Positions 53,109-61,224 of a stretch of 64,000 nucleotides of DNA are shown piece after piece. The notes beneath the pieces were generated by a model, which searched no databases, was not told where the DNA came from, and was given only the letters and a program-made list of their open reading frames with translations. Position 1 is the stretch's first letter. Each line of letters begins with the position of its first letter. Where the stretch lies: assembly GCA_002700305.1 (NCBI GenBank), contig PACZ01000044.1:51956-115955 (forward strand), in the 5' to 3' direction. The position numbers and the translations under genes were made by a program. Origin of the DNA: Hyphomonas sp. (lineage in GTDB: Bacteria; Pseudomonadota; Alphaproteobacteria; Caulobacterales; Hyphomonadaceae).

Positions 53109-53578
53109 TGGCGGGGGCTCCTACCGTCCGGTCCGCAACCCGCGAAGACCTGCTGCTCCTGAAGGACTTCGAACAGGGCATCATCACGGCTGAGCGGCCC
53201 TATGATCACACGCTGAAGCCCGACCCGATCAGCTATTACGACATCGGTGAACTGATCGATTCCGACGATGCAGAAGTAGCGGTCGTGGAACTGGATGGTG
53301 AAATCGTTGCGTCTGGCTATGCCCACAAGCAACGCTCGAAGCATTACATCCAGCATGAGTGGCACGCCTTCCTGGGCTTTATGTTCGTTCGCCCGGAGTA
53401 TCGCGGGCGGGGCCTCAACAAGGTGCTGATCGACCATCTCACTGGCTGGGCGAAGGCGAATGGCCTCAGCGAAATCCGCCTCACCGTCTATTCAACGAAC
53501 GAACCTGCGATCCGCGCCTATGAGAAAGCGGGTTTTGCACCCTACATCACTGAGATGCGCCTGAATCTGGACGAGTAG
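53108..53578 (+). CDS. GNAT family N-acetyltransferase
   Basis: A 156-aa acetyltransferase. Acetyl-CoA motif FVRPEYRGRGLNKVLIDHL, and the closing strand LTVYSTNEPAIRAYEKAGFAPYI. Similar in design to the gene at 8746, though not closely related. Substrate unknown. Shares one base with the SDR stop; its 3' end overlaps the convergent WYL regulator by 32 bp. Confidence 0.87.
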   Translation: MAGAPTVRSATREDLLLLKDFEQGIITAERPYDHTLKPDPISYYDIGELIDSDDAEVAVVELDGEIVASGYAHKQRSKHYIQHEWHAFLGFMFVRPEYRGRGLNKVLIDHLTGWAKANGLSEIRLTVYSTNEPAIRAYEKAGFAPYITEMRLNLDE

Positions 53579-54272
53579 CTTTGCGGCAAATTTCTTCCTC
53601 GCGCACCGCTTCCCAGCGCTTGCGCAGATGCGCGACACGTTCGGGAAACCGCGCATCCAGCATCTCGACCTGTTTCACCCGGTCTGTGCGGAAATGACGA
53701 AAGCCATCGCGCAACTCGCACCAGGCGCACATCATGCGGATATGATCCGCATAGACGATCAGGAAAGGCCAGACGGTGCGGCGAGTAATGTTTCCCGCTT
53801 CATCGGCATAGCCGAGATCCAGCTTCTTCTGTGTCCGGATGGCCTCACGCACCAGCGCCACATCGAAGGAATCCTCCGGCCGCTTCCGGAAGCTGACCGG
53901 AACGAGCCCTGAATCCATGATGACGGGCTGAAGCTCGAGCGGCACGGCGGTCGACAGCTTCGCGATCAGGTCTTCCGCCCCGCGCACCAGGCGCGCATCG
54001 CCGCGCGCCGCCACCCAGCGTGCGCCCAGCACGGCGGCCTCCAGTTCATCCGTCGTCAGCATGAGCGGCGGCATGTCATACCGGGCGTCCAGCACATAGC
54101 CCGTGCCCGCCTCGCCGCGGATCGGCACGCGCTGTGCGATCAGTTCGGCCATGTCGCGGTAAAGCGTGCGCAGGCTGGTCTCCAGCTCCTCCGCCAATTC
54201 CCGCCCGGTCACCGGACGGTTCTTCCGCCGCAGGATCTGGATGATCTGAAAAAGTCTTTCGGTCCGTCTCAT
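53547..54272 (-). CDS. WYL-domain transcriptional regulator (YafY type)
   Basis: A 241-aa regulator. N-terminal DeoR-like helix-turn-helix (RLFQIIQILRRKNRPVTGRELAEELETSLRTLYRDMAELIAQRVPIRGEAGTGYVL), then a WYL domain (RTVWPFLIVYADHIRMMCAWCELRDGFRHFRTDRV). YafY-type regulators commonly sit divergent from a GST or glyoxalase-type gene, as here. The 92 bp between the two starts should hold the operator. Confidence 0.9.
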   Translation of the reverse strand: MRRTERLFQIIQILRRKNRPVTGRELAEELETSLRTLYRDMAELIAQRVPIRGEAGTGYVLDARYDMPPLMLTTDELEAAVLGARWVAARGDARLVRGAEDLIAKLSTAVPLELQPVIMDSGLVPVSFRKRPEDSFDVALVREAIRTQKKLDLGYADEAGNITRRTVWPFLIVYADHIRMMCAWCELRDGFRHFRTDRVKQVEMLDARFPERVAHLRKRWEAVREEEICRKATRPDSGASQ

Positions 54273-54364
54273 GAAATGGAGCCTACTGCCACGCTGCTGA
54301 CACCATGCTGTCAGCAGCCCTTCGCTATCAAGCCCTCATCGCAACCCGAACCAGGAGAAAGACG

Positions 54365-55105
54365 ATGATCACGTTCTACGGATGGGGGCCCATGTTCGGC
54401 TGCCCCTCGCCCAGCCCCTTTGTCATGAAATCCGACATCCAGCTGCAGATGCTGGGCGTCGATTTCACTCGCGCCATCGCGGATCTCGACGCAGTGCCAA
54501 AGCACAAGGCGCCTTATGTCATCGATGACGGCCAGCTGATCGAGGACAGCAACTTCATCCGCCATCACTATGAAGCCAAGCTCGGCAAAGGCCTCTATGA
54601 CGGCATGAGGGGCAAGGACATCGCCCTCAGCTGGGCGCTGGAGCGTATGGCCGAAGGCCAGTTGGCGAAGATCATGGCCTATGAGCGCTGGATGAAGGAC
54701 GACAATTTCAACAAGGGGCCAGCGCAGTTCTTTTCGGATGTTCCGGAGCCTGCCCGTCCGGCCGTGCTGAAGGAAGTTCGCGAAGGCGTCGCTGCAACGA
54801 CGATGGGCGAAGGCACGGGCCGCTTCACCGAAGCCGAGCGTATGCAACTGGCAGGCTGGGACATCAGCACGATCTCCATGCAGCTCGGCGAGCAGGACTA
54901 TCTGCTGGGCGACGCACCCACCTGCGCCGATGCCGCCGTGTCAGCTGTGCTGATCTCATGCGCCACGGAGTTCTTCGACACACCGCTGACGGGACTTATC
55001 CGCAAGCACGCCAACCTGCCCGCCTATATCGACAGGATGAAAGCGCGCTACTTCGATCATGTGACGTGGCCGGAATGGCCGATGCCGGAACCCGTCCCGG
55101 CCTGA
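54365..55105 (+). CDS. Glutathione S-transferase family protein
   Basis: A 246-aa soluble GST. Thioredoxin-like N-terminal domain opening MITFYGWGPMFGCPSPSPFVMK, then GQLIEDSNFIRHHYEAKLG (the E-S region that binds the gamma-glutamyl end of glutathione is here E-D-S), and a helical C-terminal domain with YLLGDAPTCADAAVSAVLIS. The ATG at 54365 follows AGGAG by 8 nt. It is probably controlled by the divergent WYL regulator; substrate unknown. Confidence 0.88.
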   Translation: MITFYGWGPMFGCPSPSPFVMKSDIQLQMLGVDFTRAIADLDAVPKHKAPYVIDDGQLIEDSNFIRHHYEAKLGKGLYDGMRGKDIALSWALERMAEGQLAKIMAYERWMKDDNFNKGPAQFFSDVPEPARPAVLKEVREGVAATTMGEGTGRFTEAERMQLAGWDISTISMQLGEQDYLLGDAPTCADAAVSAVLISCATEFFDTPLTGLIRKHANLPAYIDRMKARYFDHVTWPEWPMPEPVPA

Positions 55106-55115
55106 TCCCTTGAAG

Positions 55116-55146
55116 CGGCGGGCGGGCCAAGACTGCCCGCCGTTTT
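55116..55146 (+). terminator. Rho-independent terminator after the GST gene
   Basis: CGGCGGGC (55116-55123) pairs with GCCCGCCG (55135-55142), followed by TTTT. It lies between the convergent GST and dcd genes, 10 bp past the GST stop. Confidence 0.8.
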
Positions 55147-55147
55147 C

Positions 55148-56164
55148 CTACAGCCGGAAGTGCTTCGACAGTTTCAGGCCCTGGCCCTGATAGTTGGAGC
55201 CCTTCCCGCCATAAAGCGCGGCGGGCTTGGCGAGCATCGGTTCATAGATCAGCTTCGCCACCGGCTGGCCGTGTTCCAGAATGAAGGGCACATCGCGCGA
55301 ACGCACCTCCAGCACGGCGCGGCTTCCGCCGGTATTGGTGCCAAACCCCGGATCGAAGAAACCGGCATAGTGCGCGCGGAACTCCCCCAGCTCCGGTGCG
55401 ATGGGGGCCATTTCTGCGGCCTCGTTCGGCGCCACTTTCACCGTCTCGCGGGAGACGAGGATATAGAACTCTTCCGGGTTCAGCACGATCCGCCCATCGC
55501 GCGGATAGACCGGCTCCCAGAACTGGGCCGCGTCATGCGCGCCGATCCCGCGCAAATCCACGACGCCGGAATGGTGTTTCGCCCGGTACCCGGCCGGCTG
55601 GCCTGCTGGCGGTTCCAGGTCGATCGAGACGACTTTTTCTTTCAACGCGTCCGGCCGCTTCTTCTTGAAGCGGATTTGCGCAAGGCGGTCGCCGGGGCGC
55701 ACCATGATCGGGAAGGTCCGCGGCGACACTTCGAGGTAGAGCGGGCCGGAATAACCGGTCGGCACTTCGTCGAAGGCGCGGGAGCGATTCGTCACCAGAC
55801 GTGTGAACACATCGATCCGGCCGGTCGAGCTCTTGGGGTTCGCCCGCGCGGCAATACCGGCCGGCAGGCGGAGGTGTTCCTGAAGGGGCACGAGGTAGAC
55901 ACACCCCGTTTCCAGCACCGCGCCCTCCTGGGTCAGGTCGATCCGGTGCAGGTGAATGCCCGGCTCCTGCAGCATCTCGGCGACGGTGCGATCCTTGCCG
56001 GGCAGGAAGCTCGCCCGCAGGCGGTAGGCGTCCTCGGCGAGACGCAGATCCAGGCTGGCTGGCTGCACCTGCCCCTCGTCCAGCGGCGTGTCTGTGCGGA
56101 TGGCGCCGGAAGCCACCAGCGCCTCGATTTCCCGGTCGGGAAGAACACATGTATCCTGTGCCAT
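55148..56164 (-). CDS. dcd: 2'-Deoxycytidine 5'-triphosphate deaminase, long form
   Basis: Deaminates dCTP to dUTP for thymidylate synthesis. 338 aa, the long alphaproteobacterial form with two dUTPase-like halves. N-terminal: LDEGQVQPASLDLRLAEDAYRL, ANPKSSTGRIDVFTRLVTN (the SSxxR motif). C-terminal half: YILVSRETVKVAPNEAAEMAPI, HYAGFFDPGFG, and VAKLIYEPM. The ATG at 56164 has GAGGGG upstream; a longer in-frame start is unsupported. Divergent from metZ with 64 bp between them. Confidence 0.93.
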   Translation of the reverse strand: MAQDTCVLPDREIEALVASGAIRTDTPLDEGQVQPASLDLRLAEDAYRLRASFLPGKDRTVAEMLQEPGIHLHRIDLTQEGAVLETGCVYLVPLQEHLRLPAGIAARANPKSSTGRIDVFTRLVTNRSRAFDEVPTGYSGPLYLEVSPRTFPIMVRPGDRLAQIRFKKKRPDALKEKVVSIDLEPPAGQPAGYRAKHHSGVVDLRGIGAHDAAQFWEPVYPRDGRIVLNPEEFYILVSRETVKVAPNEAAEMAPIAPELGEFRAHYAGFFDPGFGTNTGGSRAVLEVRSRDVPFILEHGQPVAKLIYEPMLAKPAALYGGKGSNYQGQGLKLSKHFRL

Positions 56165-56228
56165 CTCTTGCACCCCTCGCCCTCTCAGGCATAAGGGCGA
56201 AACACGGAAACACAAGGAATAAGCTGCC

Positions 56229-57431
56229 ATGGCAGACGCATCGGGCGGAGACGCCAAAAAAGGCTGGAAACCTGCCACCAAAGCGGTGCGCGGCGGCCTC
56301 ATGCGCTCCGAACATGGAGAGATCGCCGAAGCGCTCTACCTGACGTCCGGTTATGCCTATGACAGCGCCGAACAGGCGATGCGCCGCATGGCAGGGGAAG
56401 AACCGGGCTTCGTCTATTCCCGCTATGGCAGCCCGACCTGCGAGATGCTGCAGCAGCGCCTCGCCCTGATCGAAGGCGCCGAGACCTGCCGTGTCACCGG
56501 GTCCGGCATGGGCGCGATTTCGTCAGCCATCATGGCTCCGCTGAAAACGGGCGACCGGGTTGTGGCCGCCAAAGCCCTGTTCGGCTCCTGCCGCTGGATC
56601 ATCGCCAATCAGATGCCGAAATATGGCATTGAAACCGTCTTCGTGGACGGCGCCGACATGGAGGCCTGGGAACGCGAGATCGCCAAGGGCTGCCAGCTGG
56701 TGCTGATCGAAAGCCCGGCGAACCCGCTGCTGGACGGTGTCGACATTGCTGCCGTCTCAGCCCTTTGCCGCAAGGCCGGCGCCTTGCTGGTGGTCGACAA
56801 TGTCTTCGCCACGCCGATCCTGCAAAAGCCGCTGGAGCTTGGCGCCGACGTCGTCGTCTATTCCGCAACCAAGCATATGGATGGCCAGGGCCGTGTCATG
56901 GCCGGGGCGATCCTCTGCGACGAAGCCCGGATGACCGAGATCTACGATCCGTGGCTACGCCATATGGGCCCGGCGGCCTCGCCGTTTAATGCCTGGGTTG
57001 TGCTCAAGGGCCTCGAAACCCTGAAGCTGCGCGTCGAAGAGCAAAGCCGCAGTGCCGCGCGCCTCGCCGACGCCATCGCCGACCATCCCGCCATCGCCGC
57101 CGTGCGCTATCCGCACCGCAAGGACCACCCGCATTATGAGGTCCACAAGAAGCAGATGCGCATGGGCGGCACGATGATGGCGCTTTCCGTGAAGGGCGGA
57201 CAGAAAGCGGCGTTCCGTTTCCTCAATGCGCTGGAACTGGTCGATATCTGCAACAATCTCGGCGACACCAAATCGCTGGCCTGCCACCCGTCGACCACGA
57301 CGCACCGTGCCCTCAGCGATGAAGAGCAGGCGACGATGGGGCTGGACCGCTCATGGATCCGTTTCTCGGTCGGTCTGGAAGATGCCGACGACCTTGAAGC
57401 GGACCTGATTCAGGCTCTTAACAAGGCGTAA
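56229..57431 (+). CDS. metZ: O-succinylhomoserine sulfhydrylase
   Basis: PLP enzyme of methionine synthesis that makes homocysteine from O-succinylhomoserine and sulfide; 400 aa. Cys/Met metabolism family motifs: YSRYGSPTCEMLQQRLALIEGAE, SGMGAISSAI, VDNVFATPILQKPLELGADVVVYSATKHMDGQGR with the PLP Lys in SATKHMDG, and CHPSTTTH near the end. Choice of MetZ over MetB or MetC rests on the overall pattern and is less certain than the family. Confidence 0.9.
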   Translation: MADASGGDAKKGWKPATKAVRGGLMRSEHGEIAEALYLTSGYAYDSAEQAMRRMAGEEPGFVYSRYGSPTCEMLQQRLALIEGAETCRVTGSGMGAISSAIMAPLKTGDRVVAAKALFGSCRWIIANQMPKYGIETVFVDGADMEAWEREIAKGCQLVLIESPANPLLDGVDIAAVSALCRKAGALLVVDNVFATPILQKPLELGADVVVYSATKHMDGQGRVMAGAILCDEARMTEIYDPWLRHMGPAASPFNAWVVLKGLETLKLRVEEQSRSAARLADAIADHPAIAAVRYPHRKDHPHYEVHKKQMRMGGTMMALSVKGGQKAAFRFLNALELVDICNNLGDTKSLACHPSTTTHRALSDEEQATMGLDRSWIRFSVGLEDADDLEADLIQALNKA

Positions 57432-57455
57432 ACAAACAACGGGCAATTTCATCGA

Positions 57456-57872
57456 ATGGCTCGAAGGTCGCCCCCACCCCAGTATGAACACGTCACCGAC
57501 GGTGTGCGCATCCGCGTGCGCCCGAAATTCATGTATGACGAGTCAGAACCGGCAGCCGGCCGCTTCATGTGGTCCTACACGGTCGACGTGGAAAATGAGA
57601 GCGAGCGCACCTGGACAATCATCCGGCGGCACTGGGAAATCATCGATGCGATGGGCCGCCTGCAGGAAGTCGACGGCGAAGGCGTGATCGGCCAGACGCC
57701 GACCCTCGGCCCCGGCGAAAGGTTCAGCTACACATCCGGTGCGCCACTGTCCGCCCCGTCGGGCATGATGCGCGGCACCTATGACCTTGTCGATGATGAA
57801 GGCGGCGAACTGGTCGCCCTGATCCCCGCCTTCTCGCTCGACAGCCCCTACGATACGTCGAGGCCGATCTGA
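57456..57872 (+). CDS. apaG: ApaG family protein
   Basis: A 138-aa ApaG-domain protein, an immunoglobulin-like fold, linked to Co2+/Mg2+ efflux and to Ap4A metabolism; no reaction is established. Seen: VRIRVRPKFMYDESEPAAGRFMWSYTVDVENES, then TWTIIRRHWEIIDAMG and the glycine motif GEGVIGQTPTLGPGERFSYTSG, which is diagnostic. It lies 24 bp after metZ, so the two are probably one operon. Confidence 0.95.
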   Translation: MARRSPPPQYEHVTDGVRIRVRPKFMYDESEPAAGRFMWSYTVDVENESERTWTIIRRHWEIIDAMGRLQEVDGEGVIGQTPTLGPGERFSYTSGAPLSAPSGMMRGTYDLVDDEGGELVALIPAFSLDSPYDTSRPI

Positions 57873-57876
57873 GGCC

Positions 57877-58623
57877 TTAGCCTTCCAGCTCTTTCTTGAT
57901 GGCGTTCCGGACGCCCTGCTCGTCTGCGCCCTCGATGGCCGTGTCACCGACATAGAAGCCCGGCGTGCCGCTGAGGTTCAGGGCGTGGCCAAGACGCTGC
58001 ATGTCGTCCAGCTGTTTCTTGAGGGCGACCGACTGCATGTCGGCGCGCATCTTGCGGACGTCGACGCCGACCTCCTTGGCCAGCTCGTCGATCTTCTTCT
58101 CGGTCAGCTCGTCGTTCGACTTCAGGTTCATCAGCGCGACGTGCATGTCGTAATACTTGTCCTGCTTGCCGGCTGCGAGCGCCGCCAGGGCCGCTGTTTC
58201 GCTGATGCCGCCAAAGATCGGATATTCCTTGAAGACGACGCGGACCTTGTTGTCATACTTCTCCGGCAGTTCCTGCACAAAAGGCATGGAACGCTTGCAG
58301 TAGCCGCAGCGATAATCGAAGAATTCGACCACAGTCACCGGGGCATCTGCCGGACCGATAAAGTGATCCGTATCAAGACTGTAAAGCTGGTCCTTGTTCT
58401 CGCTGATCGCTTCCTGGGCCTCTTTTGCGGCATTGGCACGGTCGCGGGCATTGAGGGCGATGATCGCTTCCTCGATCACTTCGGGATGCGTCACAATATA
58501 TTCGTGAATAATCGTCTCAAGCTCGGCGCGTTCCATCGTGACCGGTGCCTTGTTGCCTTCGGCACAGGCTGGGGTCATGGCAACCATGGCGACAGCGGCG
58601 GTCGCAAGCAGGGGGCGGATCAT
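57877..58623 (-). CDS. DsbA-family thiol:disulphide oxidoreductase
   Basis: A 248-aa periplasmic thioredoxin-fold protein. The signal peptide ends near residue 21 (MTPACAEG). A helical N-terminal stretch (YIVTHPEVIEEAIIALNARD) resembles the Com1/ScsC-like group and may mediate oligomerisation. The redox motif CGYC is at C106-C109 after VVEFFDYR, and the cis-Pro loop is SGTPGFYVGD. Likely oxidant or isomerase of envelope proteins. ATG 58623 has GGAAAGG upstream. Confidence 0.9.
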   Translation of the reverse strand: MIRPLLATAAVAMVAMTPACAEGNKAPVTMERAELETIIHEYIVTHPEVIEEAIIALNARDRANAAKEAQEAISENKDQLYSLDTDHFIGPADAPVTVVEFFDYRCGYCKRSMPFVQELPEKYDNKVRVVFKEYPIFGGISETAALAALAAGKQDKYYDMHVALMNLKSNDELTEKKIDELAKEVGVDVRKMRADMQSVALKKQLDDMQRLGHALNLSGTPGFYVGDTAIEGADEQGVRNAIKKELEG

Positions 58624-58724
58624 ATCTATACCTTTCCAGGCCCGTTTAGGGCTGTTTCGTTTCGGCGTGACTATACTGGTGCGGGCATGCCCGTCCATTG
58701 GACCTAACAGAAAGTTGAAGGGAT

Positions 58725-60128
58725 TCAGTGCTCACCGACTGTAATTGAGAACTGATTCACGCCCCGCCGGGACACACGCTCATAAAAGTCGCGATTGTCC
58801 GGATTGCTGGGGTCCGTGATCAGCAGGATGTCGTCAGCCCTGCGGTAGTTCACCGTATTACGTTCCAGCTGTTCGCGGGCGCGGTGGGCGAAGATGTTGG
58901 CGCGCTGCAGGTCTCCCACAGCATAGGCCGACTCTGCCGTTGCCAGCTGGGCTTCGGCCCGGCGGCCCTGTTTCTCCAGCGTGATGGCCAGCTGCTGCCA
59001 GGCGAAGGCATTGTTGGGTTCGGCAATCAGTGCATCGCGCAAGGCCGTCTCTGCCTCCTCGATGTCGCCCGGCTCGGCCCGCGCGTTCAGCGAGCGCGCA
59101 TAATTGATCAGCAGAAGCGGCTGGCCTGGCTTCAGCTCAAGCGACTTGCGGTGCGGCTCCACCGACTCCGCGGCCCGGCCGCCTTCGAACAGGATCTGGC
59201 CCTTGAGCTCCCAGAAATACGGATTGTCCGGCTCGTCCACCAGAAGCGAATCGATGTCGTCCAGCGCCACCTGCATGTCGGACGCCTGCATGGCCGCGAT
59301 CGACCGGGCATAGCGCGCGGGCTCGCTCTGGTCGGTGTCGGGATACTCCCGGCGCACCTTGCCGGGCGTGTCGAGGAAGCCGATCAGCTTGGCGCGCATC
59401 ATTTCATACTGGTATTGCTCCCGCTCCGTGGGCGGAACGTCCCGCGTGGGAGACTCGTCTGCCAGCATCCGCACATTGCGGATCCGGTCAGAGGCCAGCG
59501 GGTGGGAACGGAAATACGGGTAACGCCGCGCCTGCGAGATCACTTCCTGCGCGCGGAACTTCTCGAAGAACTCCACGATGCCTTCCGGCGACTCGCCAAG
59601 CTGGGTGAGATAGGACACCGCCGCCGTATCGGCCATCGACTCCTCGGAGCGGGTGTGAACATAGAAATTGAGCGCGGCGAACTGTTGGGAAGAGCCGATC
59701 AGCGCGGCACCGGCCCCGCCCTCCCCGGCCGCGATCGCCAGGATGCCAAGGCCGATGGAGATCAGCGCCGGGCGGGAGGCCACCCCCGCCGCACGGGCAC
59801 GGGTGACTGTATGGCCGCAGGCGATGTGGCACGTCTCGTGCGCCAGAACGCCCTTGATCTGTAGCGGAGAGTCCGCCGCGATAATCAGGCCGGTATGGAT
59901 GTGGATATTCTGGCCATTGGCCACAAAGGCGTTCAGCGACGGGTCGTTGATGATGTAGAGACCGACATCGCTCGGTTCCAACCCCGCCACTTCGAGGATC
60001 GGATCGGTCCATTCGCGGAGGGTTTCCTCGATCTCCGCATCCCGGATCAGGCCCTGCGCAGAGGCAGAAGCCGCAACAACCACCGAGGCGGCTGCCATTG
60101 CGATATATCGCAGGAAATTACGGGCCAT
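58725..60128 (-). CDS. M48 metallopeptidase with TPR repeats (BepA-like)
   Basis: A 467-aa periplasmic zinc protease and chaperone-like factor for outer-membrane quality control. Signal peptide ends ASASAQ. Zinc site H97-E98-x-x-H101 (AHETCHIACGHT), third ligand in RSEESMADTAAV. The C-terminal half (about 260-420) is made of TPR helices (NPYFWELKGQILFEGGRAAESVEPHRKSLEL; NAFAWQQLAITLEKQGRRAEAQLATAESAYAVGD). This domain order matches BepA/YfgC and LoiP-like proteins. It lies 101 bp before the DsbA-like gene on the same strand. Confidence 0.92.
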   Translation of the reverse strand: MARNFLRYIAMAAASVVVAASASAQGLIRDAEIEETLREWTDPILEVAGLEPSDVGLYIINDPSLNAFVANGQNIHIHTGLIIAADSPLQIKGVLAHETCHIACGHTVTRARAAGVASRPALISIGLGILAIAAGEGGAGAALIGSSQQFAALNFYVHTRSEESMADTAAVSYLTQLGESPEGIVEFFEKFRAQEVISQARRYPYFRSHPLASDRIRNVRMLADESPTRDVPPTEREQYQYEMMRAKLIGFLDTPGKVRREYPDTDQSEPARYARSIAAMQASDMQVALDDIDSLLVDEPDNPYFWELKGQILFEGGRAAESVEPHRKSLELKPGQPLLLINYARSLNARAEPGDIEEAETALRDALIAEPNNAFAWQQLAITLEKQGRRAEAQLATAESAYAVGDLQRANIFAHRAREQLERNTVNYRRADDILLITDPSNPDNRDFYERVSRRGVNQFSITVGEH

Positions 60129-60225
60129 GCGGGTCCTGTCTCCGTTTTCCGCCTATTCCCCTGAATCTACGGGTCTCAGCCTGTAAATGCGAGGGGGAAG
60201 CTACAGAATAACAGAAATGTCAGGC

Positions 60226-61224
60226 TCAAGCTGAGGGGAAGATGAACGAAAGCGCCGGATCGAGCCGGATTCCGGTCTCTTCGCCGGCTTTCGGCGCCTG
60301 ATGACGCGGCACCAGTGCCACGAGACGGTGCCCGCTCACGTCCAGGACCAGACGCGTCATCGCGCCTGTTACCTGGCTGGCCAACACCTTTGCGCGCACA
60401 CCGGAGGCCGGATCGAGTGAGATTCCTTCCGGGCGTACGACCAGTTCCGTTCCCTCTGCCGCCTCGGCCAGACCGGGCGGAACATCCGCCGCAGCCATCC
60501 GGTTTACCGGGCCAAGCGAGGCCGCCACATCGGCGCTGACCGGGTTCATGTACACTTCGGCCGCCGGGCCTTCCTGCCGGATCCTGCCACCGCGCATGAT
60601 CGCGACATGATCCGCCGCTTCCAGCGCTTCCATTGGATCGTGCGTCACCAGCAGTGCGGGAATATCTGCCGCCCGTACCGCTTCCAGCGCCTCGTCGCGC
60701 ACACTGGCGCGCAAGGCCGGGTCGAGGCCCGAGAACGGTTCGTCCATCAGGATCGCCGCGGGCTTCGGCGCCAGCGCTCTTGCGATAGCGACGCGCTGTT
60801 GCTCCCCGCCCGACAATTCATGCGGATAGGCATCCGCCCGTTGTGTGAGGCCAAGGCGCCCCAGCCAGGCGAGGGCTTCGGCCTGCGCCGCTTCCTTGCC
60901 GAGCGGCTTCAGACCGAACTGCACGTTCTGCAGCGCGGTCAGATGCGGAAACAGCGCAAAATCCTGAAAGATCAGCCCGATCCGGCGTTTGTCTGGCGCG
61001 ACTGTGGTTTTCGTTGACGACAACACCCGGCCGCCCAGCCGGATCTCACCATCATCCACCGGCTCCAGTCCTGCAAACAGGCGCAGCAGCGTGGACTTGC
61101 CCGCACCCGATCCGCCAAGCAGCGCGGTAATCGCGCCGGGCTTGAGGTCGAGCGATACGGAATCGACCACGCGCACGCCGTGATAGGCACGGCTCACCCC
61201 GATGGCAGACAGGCTATCACTCAT
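60226..61224 (-). CDS. fbpC: Ferric iron ABC transporter ATPase
   Basis: A 332-aa ATPase of the FbpC type. Walker A GGSGAGKST, Q-loop FQDFALFPHLTALQNV, signature LSGGEQQRV, Walker B AILMDEPFSGLDP, followed by a TOBE-like C-terminal regulatory domain (about 235-332). The ATG at 61224 lies in the fbpB stop (ATGAGTGA), giving an 8-bp overlap; a GTG at 61236 is less likely. Last gene of the fbpABC operon. Confidence 0.92.
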   Translation of the reverse strand: MSDSLSAIGVSRAYHGVRVVDSVSLDLKPGAITALLGGSGAGKSTLLRLFAGLEPVDDGEIRLGGRVLSSTKTTVAPDKRRIGLIFQDFALFPHLTALQNVQFGLKPLGKEAAQAEALAWLGRLGLTQRADAYPHELSGGEQQRVAIARALAPKPAAILMDEPFSGLDPALRASVRDEALEAVRAADIPALLVTHDPMEALEAADHVAIMRGGRIRQEGPAAEVYMNPVSADVAASLGPVNRMAAADVPPGLAEAAEGTELVVRPEGISLDPASGVRAKVLASQVTGAMTRLVLDVSGHRLVALVPRHQAPKAGEETGIRLDPALSFIFPSA

